NCBI GenBank assembly: GCA_007126675.1
Contig: SLAU01000105.1
Span: 1-5,193 of the forward strand
DNA from: Balneolaceae bacterium
GTDB lineage: Bacteria; Bacteroidota; Rhodothermia; Balneolales; Balneolaceae
DNA: 5,193 nucleotides
Reading direction: 5' to 3'
The notes beneath the pieces were generated by a model, which saw only the letters and a program-made list of their open reading frames with translations, did not search any database and was not told where the DNA came from. This document shows, one piece after another, positions 1-5,193 of the stretch. Within the stretch, counting starts at the first letter, position 1. The number at the start of each line of letters is the position of its first letter. Made by a program: the position numbers and the translations under genes.

Positions 1-1295
1 ACATTGGTGCGAAGCCCGTCGAGTGTTTTTGGGCCTTCGGATGATGGAATTAAGTCAGGATAGGTTTCAAAATCCGGTATAAGATCGAGCTGGTTTTCAC
101 TTATAAATTGTTTCAGGGCCACGCCGATGAAATAGGGATGAGACACCCAGCACCCATCATGCCCTAAAGCTGACTCCCATGCTTTATCTTCTGCTACTTT
201 TTGAGTTTGCTTCTTCCTTAAATCATCTGTTTTCCCGGGAGTAAATGCAGACATCCCGCCCATTGCAAATGCACCTCTCTTATGGCAAATTTTTACAATA
301 CGTTTGGCATAGTTTTCCATCCAGTATTTCTGCATGGTGATGGTGGCGCGGTCGGCCATAATGCGATCCGGATGGGCTTTTAAAACCTTAATATCGCTGA
401 ATATTTTATCCCAGCGGCCGGTATTTAATCCGGCGGCATGTTCACGAATTTCGTATAAGATCTCTTCGATCTGAAAGGCAGCCGTTAGTGTTTCAATCAA
501 AAACGTAGCACGCAGAGTGCCCGACGGAAAACCACATAATTGCTGCACCAGTTTAAAAAGATTATTCCACCATCGGGCCTCGGTAAAGTGCTCACATTTC
601 GGGATGTAGTATTTTGGAGTTTTACCCTGTTCAATAAATAGTTTAGCAGTGTGGTAGAATGTGACTGCCAAATCAACAATTGCCGCTGATGCAGGTTCTC
701 CTTTTACAAATATATTGTTTTCGGCCAGATGCAAACCTCTTACCCGCACCATTACTCCGGCCTTATCGTCCGGATCTATTTCATAAACTTTATCTCCCTT
801 TTCAAACCTCAGACTGTTGTCTGCAGCGCCGATTACGTTATGATATCCATCAATGACATTTACCCAATCAGGTTTCATGGAGTCTTCAAAATCGAGCATG
901 GCCATATCAGCACGGTCTCCCATATCATTCCGGCTGAGCATGTTAATGACCATCTTGGCTGAGTTGACCGGTCCTGTAATTTCGACGCGGCGCCGGAGCA
1001 GGTCATCGGGCATTTTGGCTACTCTCCAGTTTCCGGTAACGGCATGGCTGTCGCGGGGTTCGTAATCGGGAAGCTGACCCGCATCAAAAGCCATTTGACG
1101 TAGTTTACGATTTTCCAGAAGCTGAATCCGCTCCTCATTTTTCTTTTGATGAAGATCCGAGATCAACTTAATTACAGGATCGGTAAATATTTGCCTGCTG
1201 CGATCCGTCCATGCATTGGTATTAAACTCTACTTGATGGCCGACATCTGTTGTATTAGCCGGCATTACCATTGTGTGTTCTTTCTCTTCAATCAT
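1..1295 (-). CDS. aceB: Malate synthase A (glyoxylate shunt), C-terminus cut by the window edge
   Basis: Malate synthase condenses acetyl-CoA and glyoxylate to malate and CoA in the cytoplasm, allowing growth on acetate and fatty acids. The frame is open from the ATG at 1295 to base 1 (431 codons). Family motifs run in order: RRVEITGPV at about 102-110, MLDFEDS at 133-139, RVRGLHL at 184-190 (the conserved substrate-binding arginine region, same wording as E. coli AceB as I recall it), FLIET with probable Mg-ligand Glu268, GLNTGRWD with probable Mg-ligand Asp296, HKRGAFAMGGM at 338-348, and GHDG-W at 379-383. E. coli AceB is about 530 residues, so roughly 100 are missing to the left, including the C-terminal segment with the catalytic aspartate. 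This is a window cut, not a sign of a broken gene. The start is supported by a GGGAG ribosome site. The active-site signature has Lys297 where Tyr is usual (WDY to WDK). A divergent RamB/ScfR-like regulator faces it. Isocitrate lyase may lie downstream, outside the window (inference). Confidence 0.95.
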   Translation of the reverse strand, partial: MIEEKEHTMVMPANTTDVGHQVEFNTNAWTDRSRQIFTDPVIKLISDLHQKKNEERIQLLENRKLRQMAFDAGQLPDYEPRDSHAVTGNWRVAKMPDDLLRRRVEITGPVNSAKMVINMLSRNDMGDRADMAMLDFEDSMKPDWVNVIDGYHNVIGAADNSLRFEKGDKVYEIDPDDKAGVMVRVRGLHLAENNIFVKGEPASAAIVDLAVTFYHTAKLFIEQGKTPKYYIPKCEHFTEARWWNNLFKLVQQLCGFPSGTLRATFLIETLTAAFQIEEILYEIREHAAGLNTGRWDKIFSDIKVLKAHPDRIMADRATITMQKYWMENYAKRIVKICHKRGAFAMGGMSAFTPGKTDDLRKKQTQKVAEDKAWESALGHDGCWVSHPYFIGVALKQFISENQLDLIPDFETYPDLIPSSEGPKTLDGLRTN

Positions 1296-1304
1296 AATCA
1301 ATCA

Positions 1305-1309
1305 CTCCC
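1305..1309 (-). promoter_or_regulatory. Ribosome binding site of aceB
   Basis: On the minus strand GGGAG lies 9 nt before the ATG at 1295. It is the only clear Shine-Dalgarno sequence in the window; the other four genes have AT-rich leaders without one. It fixes the start over the in-frame Met9 and Met11 codons. The ATGs just upstream of it are in another frame and run into a stop within a few codons. Confidence 0.75.
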
Positions 1310-1371
1310 ATCATTTAAGCATACTGTTTTAGAATCTGAGACCAATTTATTCCAGCATAAATTAAAATGCA

Positions 1372-1404
1372 AGCGAAATTTCGCTAAATAACTATTTTCG
1401 CTAA
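1372..1404. promoter_or_regulatory. Probable operator between aceB and its divergent regulator
   Basis: AGCGAAATTTCGCT at 1372-1385 is a perfect 14-bp palindrome. Its right half, TTTCGCTAA (1379-1387), is repeated exactly at 1396-1404, giving direct repeats 17 bp apart. A further inverted copy of the core, GCGAAAAT, lies at 1479-1486 at the regulator's start. The cluster is about 77 bp upstream of the aceB ATG and just upstream of the regulator's -35 box, a sensible place to control both genes. RamB/ScfR proteins are known to bind AT-rich sites near glyoxylate and acetate genes; that this protein binds these repeats is inferred from position. Confidence 0.6.
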
Positions 1405-1419
1405 TAGTCTGTTTTTTCA

Positions 1420-1447
1420 CTGACAAAAAGTGCGTTTTGATTTTAAT
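1420..1447 (+). promoter_or_regulatory. Sigma70-like promoter of the RamB/ScfR-like gene
   Basis: The -35 box CTGACA (1420-1425) and -10 box TTTAAT (1442-1447) each match consensus at 5 of 6 positions and are separated by 16 bp. Transcription would begin near 1454, leaving a leader of about 30 nt before the ATG at 1485. This makes the TTG at 1437 impossible as the start on this transcript. The operator repeats lie just upstream. Confidence 0.5.
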
Positions 1448-1478
1448 AAGCGGCATTTTTGTCTATTTTACGCAGCCG

Positions 1479-1486
1479 GCGAAAAT
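1479..1486. promoter_or_regulatory. Isolated operator-like half-site at the regulator start
   Basis: GCGAAAAT is the exact reverse complement of ATTTTCGC at 1394-1401 in the operator cluster. It lies downstream of the predicted transcription start and touches the ATG at 1485, where a bound repressor could block transcription. An 8-bp match in AT-rich DNA can arise by chance, so the call is tentative. Confidence 0.3.
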
Positions 1487-2999
1487 GAAAATCAATGAAA
1501 TATTAATGAGTATTAATAAAGAAAACCTTAATCTTGTGCTTGGATTGAAGATAAGCTGGCTGCGGCAGCAGCACGGTTTGTCACTCAAGGAATTGTCTGA
1601 GCGAAGCGGAATTTCCATCTCCTATATCAATGAAATTGAGAAGGGGAAAAAGTATCCGAAAGCAGATAAAATTATGTCGCTGGCCGAAGCGCTTGGTACG
1701 CCTTACGATGAATTGGTTTCGCTGCAGCTCGACAAACAGCTTATGCCACTATCGGAACTGCTGAGTACCAGTATAATGGAGGAAATTCCTTTCGATCTGT
1801 TCGGCTTCAGTAAATCTGACCTGATGGAATTTATGACCAATGCGCCTACCCGTTTTGCCGCACTGATTGATACTATCATCAAGATTGCACGAACCTATGA
1901 CCTCAGTGTTGAAAACCTGCTGTTAGGTGCGCTTCGGTCATACCAGGAAATGCATAACAATTACTTTCCGGATATTGAGCAAAAAGCAACGGATTTCAGA
2001 AACCGCTATAATTTGAAGGGAGAGCGGCTGACATATGAGAATGTAAAAGTTTTGATGGAAGAGGAATACGGGTATGAAATTCACGATCAGATGCCGGAAA
2101 ATTCCCCGGAACTGAGTCATTTCAGGTCACTTTACCTGCCGCAAAAGCCCGGTCGTTTGTATATCAACCATGAACTCACCGAGCCGCAGCAATTGTTTGC
2201 ACTTTGCCGTGAGCTCGGATATGAAGCACTCAATTTAAAAGAACGGGTACCCAGTTCATCATATCTGAAAGACGCCACCTTTGATCAGCTTCTGGATCAT
2301 ATCCATGCCTCCTATTTTGCCGGTGCCATATTGATGGAACAGGATGAGATTGCCGGTGATCTTGCAAAATGGTTTGAATCAGAAGAGTGGAGCTTTGATG
2401 CACTGGAAGATCTGATCGAAAAATACCGGGTTACACCGGAGATGTTATTTCATCGCATTACCCAAATGATGTCCGAAAAATTGCAATTGGGCCAGTTTTA
2501 CTTCCTCCGGTTCAACCATCACACAGCAAGCGGCAGGTTTCGCCTTACTAAAGAACTGCACTTCTCCAAGCTGCACTCTACACACGGAATCGGGTTCGAT
2601 GAACATTATTGCAGACGCTGGATAACACTGAGGCTGCTCAACAGTTTTGCGGATGAAGACGAATCGAAAGAAATTCATATGGGTGTGCAGCGGTCAAAAT
2701 TTCATAATACGGATATTGAGTATTTCTGTATATCCGCCGCTCGTCCGCTCAGGCTTAGCCCGGGAGTTAACTCCTGTGTAACTCTTGGTTTTTTGATGGA
2801 CCAGCGTTTCAAACGTAAAGTCAGGTTTTGGGATGATGAGTCGGTTACAAGATCGGTGGTTAACCGCACCTGCGAACGCTGTCCGATTAAAGACTGCGAG
2901 GAAAGGGTAGCTGAGCCGGAAATATATCAGAGGCAGATCAAAGAAGACCAAATTGCAGATCGCCTGGATCAGTTACTCACAAACGGAGCGGAAAAATAA
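1485..2999 (+). CDS. XRE-family regulator of the RamB/ScfR (short-chain fatty acyl) type, probable regulator of aceB
   Basis: A 504-residue cytoplasmic DNA-binding protein. Residues 20-76 form an XRE/Cro helix-turn-helix, with LSLKELSERSGISISYINEI followed by EKGKKYPKADK. Residues of about 180-320 fit the ImmA/IrrE-like middle domain, but the zinc-metallopeptidase HExxH is replaced by RELGY (242-246), so proteolysis is unlikely. The C-terminal part (about 325-480) resembles the ScfR domain and ends with CxxCPxxDC (Cys463, 466, 471), a hallmark I recognise from RamB-like proteins. Corynebacterium RamB controls acetate and glyoxylate genes, and the divergent aceB here fits that role; the actual effector, probably an acyl-CoA, is inferred. 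I chose the ATG at 1485 because it follows the promoter. The ATG at 1506 is equally plausible and sits about 12 residues nearer the domain than the typical N-terminus requires. Neither has a strong ribosome site. A GCGAAAAT half-site overlaps the start, suggesting autoregulation. The stop lies 8 bp from that of the converging rlpA-like gene. Confidence 0.88.
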   Translation: MKINEILMSINKENLNLVLGLKISWLRQQHGLSLKELSERSGISISYINEIEKGKKYPKADKIMSLAEALGTPYDELVSLQLDKQLMPLSELLSTSIMEEIPFDLFGFSKSDLMEFMTNAPTRFAALIDTIIKIARTYDLSVENLLLGALRSYQEMHNNYFPDIEQKATDFRNRYNLKGERLTYENVKVLMEEEYGYEIHDQMPENSPELSHFRSLYLPQKPGRLYINHELTEPQQLFALCRELGYEALNLKERVPSSSYLKDATFDQLLDHIHASYFAGAILMEQDEIAGDLAKWFESEEWSFDALEDLIEKYRVTPEMLFHRITQMMSEKLQLGQFYFLRFNHHTASGRFRLTKELHFSKLHSTHGIGFDEHYCRRWITLRLLNSFADEDESKEIHMGVQRSKFHNTDIEYFCISAARPLRLSPGVNSCVTLGFLMDQRFKRKVRFWDDESVTRSVVNRTCERCPIKDCEERVAEPEIYQRQIKEDQIADRLDQLLTNGAEK

Positions 3000-3007
3000 T
3001 TGAATAA

Positions 3008-3679
3008 TCAATCAACCTGTCTTACCAATCCGTCAATACCCCTTTCCCGAAGATTCTCAAGATCCTCGCGTGCTGCGCTGAGGCTGTTGTAATTACCGTA
3101 GTAAATCATATACACGATGCGTTCCGAACCCTGCGGAATTCTATGTTCAATTCGGACGCCATCTCCAACCGACTCCACAAATCTTTCAGCAGGGTCTAAT
3201 CGATTATACTCACCTATCTGGATAGTATATGTTGCCCTGTTCAGGTCTTCCGGAATGGTTCCTCCCGCCTCTACTAAAACCAGTTCAACCTCAGCCAAAC
3301 CGCTGTCAAGCATTCCGATTTCTTCGGCGGCAGCTTTCGACAGATCAATGATCCGGTTTCTTGCATACGGCCCGCGATCGTTAATTCGCACTTCCACGGA
3401 TTTATCATTTTTAGTGTTAACCACTTCCACAATTGTATTAAACGGCAGCGTACGATGTGCAGCCGTCATCTCATATTGATCATAACGATCTCTGCTTGAT
3501 GTCAAACGTCCATGAAAACCCGGGCCATACCAGCTTGCCAGGCCTGATTGTAAAACTTCACCTTCCGCAATTTCTTTTTCCGAAATTATCTCTTCTGTAG
3601 CCACATCATCCGTACAGCCGCCAAAAACAGTCAGCGCGAAAAAAACCAAAAACAATAATCCGTATTTTGAGTATTCCAT
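3008..3679 (-). CDS. rlpA: RlpA-like septal ring lipoprotein with double-psi beta-barrel and SPOR domains
   Basis: A 223-residue envelope protein. Residues 1-21 are a hydrophobic signal peptide ending FGGC; Cys22 is the probable lipidated residue, though Phe at -3 is a loose lipobox. The RlpA double-psi barrel follows: GLASWYG (46-52), MTAAHRTLP (71-79) with the conserved His75, and INDRGPY (99-105) with the conserved Asp101, then RIIDLSKAAA. Residues of about 149-223 form a SPOR domain (starts TYTIQIGEYN), which in other proteins binds peptide-stripped septal glycan. RlpA in Pseudomonas aeruginosa is a lytic transglycosylase acting on such glycan; the E. coli protein shows no clear activity, so activity here is inferred. 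The usual SGE before the TAAH motif reads SRD (62-64). The ATG at 3679 is chosen because the signal peptide begins there; the frame stays open to 3829 only by reading through the REP-like element. No clear ribosome site or promoter is visible. It is transcribed alone and converges on the regulator. Confidence 0.93.
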   Translation of the reverse strand: MEYSKYGLLFLVFFALTVFGGCTDDVATEEIISEKEIAEGEVLQSGLASWYGPGFHGRLTSSRDRYDQYEMTAAHRTLPFNTIVEVVNTKNDKSVEVRINDRGPYARNRIIDLSKAAAEEIGMLDSGLAEVELVLVEAGGTIPEDLNRATYTIQIGEYNRLDPAERFVESVGDGVRIEHRIPQGSERIVYMIYYGNYNSLSAAREDLENLRERGIDGLVRQVD

Positions 3680-3745
3680 ATTTGATAGATTAATCTGTGT
3701 TCGGTATAAAATTTTTGGAATTAAAATGAATATGTTCAGTAAGGG

Positions 3746-3833
3746 CGTCATCCCGGACGAAGCGTTAGCGAAGATCCGGGATCTACAGCCGTTGATATAG
3801 GCAGGAGATACCACGCCATGGCGTGGCATGACG
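3746..3833. repeat. REP/MITE-like palindromic intergenic element
   Basis: The element is bounded by 6-bp terminal inverted repeats, CGTCAT (3746-3751) and ATGACG (3828-3833). Inside are two hairpins. The first pairs ATCCCGGA (3750-3757) with TCCGGGAT (3775-3782) around a 17-nt loop. The second is the perfect 16-bp palindrome CCACGCCATGGCGTGG (3811-3826). The GTCATCCCGGA...TCCGGGATC pattern is a familiar style of dispersed repeat in many bacterial genomes, and its GC content stands out from the AT-rich flanks. It lies 66 bp upstream of the rlpA-like start, between divergent genes, so it is not a terminator for either. Movement by a RAYT-type transposase is inference; none is in the window. Confidence 0.7.
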
Positions 3834-3907
3834 AAATTTATTGTTTTATTTCAATCGATTGTCATCTTCTTCAATTAAAGGCTGCTTTTCCAAATTCTTA
3901 TCTTAAA

Positions 3908-3917
3908 CTAACGTTAG
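3908..3917. repeat. 10-bp perfect palindrome upstream of the lipoprotein promoter
   Basis: CTAACGTTAG is perfectly self-complementary and, after one mismatch, its flanks pair again (AA and TT). It ends 5 bp before the -35 box of the promoter at 3923-3950, a position suited to an activator or repressor. No matching regulator is seen in the window, and a 10-bp palindrome may be coincidence. Confidence 0.3.
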
Positions 3918-3922
3918 ATTAG

Positions 3923-3950
3923 TTGAAATCAGCCACTTATCAACTATAAT
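3923..3950 (+). promoter_or_regulatory. Strong sigma70-like promoter of the HEAT-like lipoprotein gene
   Basis: TTGAAA (3923-3928, 5 of 6 matches) and a perfect TATAAT (3945-3950) are separated by 16 bp. Transcription would start near 3957, giving a leader of about 23 nt before the ATG at 3980 with no Shine-Dalgarno sequence. If the organism is a member of Bacteroidota that uses the divergent TAnnTTTG consensus, this resemblance would carry less weight. Confidence 0.55.
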
Positions 3951-3979
3951 AACAAATCCGCTCAATATTTTACTCCCAC

Positions 3980-4495
3980 ATGAAAATTTCTTCGTTTAAA
4001 GCTTATAAACGCCTTTTTTTGTGTGTGCTACTTGCATCAGGCATTTCCTGTACAAATCAAAAGTCAGAATCAGAAGCAGAAGCTGATAATGATAGCCCGG
4101 ATGAATCAGAAGTATCTATAAACGATCATGCAGAACAGCCTGATACATTATCTAAAGCTGAAAAAATTGAATACTACATCAATAAGCTGCCGGATCGAGA
4201 TTATACTGAAACGTACGGCCATGGTTATACCTGGTTTACTGCCGCTGAAGAGCTTGGCAGTATCGGAAAACCCGCCATTCCCTATTTAATAGAACAATTG
4301 CAAAGTGATGATGAATACGTTGTGATGCTTTCATTATACGCTCTGCAACTGGCGTCTCAGGATTCTTTGATTACCGAAAAAACTGATGGCGAATATATTA
4401 AGCTGAAAGGAACTGTGTTGACCAAAGAATCAAACAAAGAAAACATACCGATCGTAAAAACGTGGTGGGATAAATACGGGCATCTCTGGGATTAA
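3980..4495 (+). CDS. Small lipoprotein with an acidic linker and a HEAT-like helical segment
   Basis: A 171-residue protein with no function I can name. A basic N-terminus and hydrophobic stretch end in GISC, with Cys24 the probable lipidation site, so it should be membrane-anchored. Residues of about 28-55 are a low-complexity acidic linker (rich in Glu, Asp, Ser). A helical segment of about residues 85-125 has HEAT-repeat character: AAEELGSIGKPAIPYLIEQL followed by a helix with YVVMLSLYALQLA. The C-terminus is Trp-rich (KTWWDKYGHLW). HEAT-like units usually bind other proteins, so a scaffold or inhibitor role in the envelope is possible, but that is inference. The start at 3980 follows a good promoter and begins a proper signal peptide; there is no Shine-Dalgarno sequence. 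The next gene, 73 bp downstream on the same strand, also encodes an exported protein, but it seems to have its own promoter. Confidence 0.85.
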   Translation: MKISSFKAYKRLFLCVLLASGISCTNQKSESEAEADNDSPDESEVSINDHAEQPDTLSKAEKIEYYINKLPDRDYTETYGHGYTWFTAAEELGSIGKPAIPYLIEQLQSDDEYVVMLSLYALQLASQDSLITEKTDGEYIKLKGTVLTKESNKENIPIVKTWWDKYGHLWD

Positions 4496-4515
4496 TCTGC
4501 ATTTCTATACTGACA

Positions 4516-4544
4516 TTCATATTTCGTAATTTCCCGGATATAAT
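4516..4544 (+). promoter_or_regulatory. Possible promoter of the secreted-protein gene at 4569
   Basis: A perfect TATAAT at 4539-4544 lies 17 bp after TTCATA (4516-4521, 4 of 6 matches to TTGACA). Transcription would start near 4551, about 18 nt before the ATG. No hairpin terminator is visible between the preceding gene's stop and this site, so read-through from the upstream promoter is also likely. Confidence 0.45.
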
Positions 4545-4568
4545 CAGGCCAAACAAATATATCTCTAA

Positions 4569-5111
4569 ATGAAAACCCGATTTCAATTCTCATTTCTTTT
4601 ATCTCTTTTTCTAAGCCTTTTGGTTCATCATTCAGCCACAACGGATACTCACAAATTTTTTGAAAACTTGAAAGAGCTTTGCGACCATAGCTATTATGGT
4701 GAGGTGGTATATCCACCCACGCCTCCCGATGGGTTTGAGGGACAGCTTAAAGCCCATTTTAATGATTGTGGGGATGATTATATAAACATCCCGTTTCATG
4801 TAGGTGAAGATAAATCACGCACATGGAAATTGACTCTCAGCCATAACAGCATCCTTTTTAAGCATGACCACCGGTATCCGGACGGAACACCGGAGGAGCT
4901 GACAAATTATGGCGGTTGGAATGATGGGCGCGGTTCTGAACTCATTCAATTTTTCCCGGCCGACAGTGAAACCATTGCTATGCGGGATGGCCTTGAAAGC
5001 CACATTTGGGTTATGGAGCTCAGTGAAGACCACTCAACATTCAGTTACAGTTTGTACCTGTACAATGACCTCTACTTCCGGGCTGATTTTGATTTGACCG
5101 ATCCGATTTGA
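4569..5111 (+). CDS. Conserved secreted protein of unknown function
   Basis: A 180-residue exported protein. Residues 1-23 form a signal peptide (basic MKTR, then a Phe/Leu-rich core, likely cleavage after HHSA); there is no lipobox cysteine, so it is probably periplasmic or secreted. The mature part, about 157 residues, has two cysteines (38 and 67) that could form a disulfide. The centre carries a charged motif, KHDHRYPDGTPEELTNYGG (98-116), and the chain ends in FRADFDLTDPI. I have the impression of similar small exported proteins with an HDHR-DGT motif and an F-x-DFDLT-P ending in other bacteria, all uncharacterised; I cannot verify this here. The alternating hydrophobic pattern suggests a mostly beta fold. 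The clustered His and Asp residues could bind metal (inference). The start is the only one that yields the signal peptide; no ribosome site is visible. Confidence 0.85.
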   Translation: MKTRFQFSFLLSLFLSLLVHHSATTDTHKFFENLKELCDHSYYGEVVYPPTPPDGFEGQLKAHFNDCGDDYINIPFHVGEDKSRTWKLTLSHNSILFKHDHRYPDGTPEELTNYGGWNDGRGSELIQFFPADSETIAMRDGLESHIWVMELSEDHSTFSYSLYLYNDLYFRADFDLTDPI

Positions 5112-5193
5112 AGTGCTGCTTGAAGGTTTCCAATAACTTTATAGTTTTAAGAATCTATTAAGCATCCTTTACATAAGGTAACGTAATTAAAGT
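5112..5193. other. Trailing intergenic stretch with no recognised feature
   Basis: These 82 AT-rich bases after the stop at 5111 contain no stable hairpin followed by a T-run, no open frame of note and no clear promoter. The terminator of the preceding gene was not found. Confidence 0.5.

Noticed and set aside
729..1391. Several short plus-strand frames across the aceB region
   Set aside because: They overlap one another and the clear malate synthase frame on the other strand, and none resembles a known protein.
1372..1404. Short repeats as a possible CRISPR array
   Set aside because: Repeats are only 9 bp, there are two direct copies, and there are no cas genes; a regulator's operator explains them better.
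1437..1484. TTG start extending the regulator by 16 residues
   Set aside because: It lies upstream of the predicted -10 box at 1442-1447 and would add a hydrophobic stretch unlike the family's N-terminus.
1485..2999. XRE plus ImmA/IrrE-like layout as a phage or mobile-element repressor-protease system
   Set aside because: The HExxH motif is absent, the C-terminus is of ScfR type and the partner gene is aceB, so a metabolic regulator fits better.
3117..3479. 120-codon plus-strand frame inside the rlpA-like gene
   Set aside because: It is antisense to a well-supported gene, Ser/Arg/Pro-rich, with no recognisable domain, promoter or ribosome site.
3811..3826. Perfect 16-bp palindrome as an intrinsic terminator
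   Set aside because: No T-run follows on either strand and it lies upstream of both flanking genes, inside the larger repeat element.
3680..3829. N-terminal extension of the RlpA-like protein to an ATG at 3829
   Set aside because: It would put 50 residues ahead of the signal peptide, and the frame runs through the REP-like element.

Overview
The window looks like a piece of a free-living, aerobic, Gram-negative chromosome of moderate GC content, most likely from the Bacteroidota/Balneolota/Rhodothermota side of the tree. The hints are AT-rich leaders mostly without a Shine-Dalgarno sequence, several small lipoproteins or secreted proteins, and an RlpA-SPOR lipoprotein, which implies an outer membrane and septal peptidoglycan remodelling. 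The taxonomic placement is inferred from style, not from a marker gene.

Layout, left to right. Bases 1-1295 (minus strand) hold the first 431 codons of malate synthase A (aceB), cut by the left edge of the window. Its start faces a divergent plus-strand gene (1485-2999) for an XRE-type regulator of the RamB/ScfR (short-chain fatty acyl regulator) family: a helix-turn-helix, a degenerate ImmA/IrrE-like middle and a cysteine-rich C-terminal domain. The intergenic region holds a 14-bp perfect palindrome and repeated TTTCGCTAA elements, the likely operator. A sigma70-like promoter for the regulator lies just downstream of it. Together these suggest a local switch in which the regulator senses acetyl/acyl-CoA status and controls the glyoxylate shunt and probably itself.

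The regulator converges, with an 8-bp gap, on a minus-strand rlpA-like lipoprotein gene (3008-3679). About 300 bp without a gene follow. They hold an 88-bp REP/MITE-like palindromic element (3746-3833), a 10-bp palindrome and a strong sigma70-like promoter. That promoter leads into two plus-strand genes for exported proteins: a small lipoprotein with a HEAT-like segment (3980-4495) and a conserved secreted protein of unknown function (4569-5111), which appears to have its own promoter. The last 82 bases contain nothing recognisable.

I did not find a novel multi-gene system. The points most worth following are the aceB/regulator switch with its repeated operator, the regulator's cysteine set beside a lost metallopeptidase motif, the REP-like element, and the uncharacterised secreted protein.
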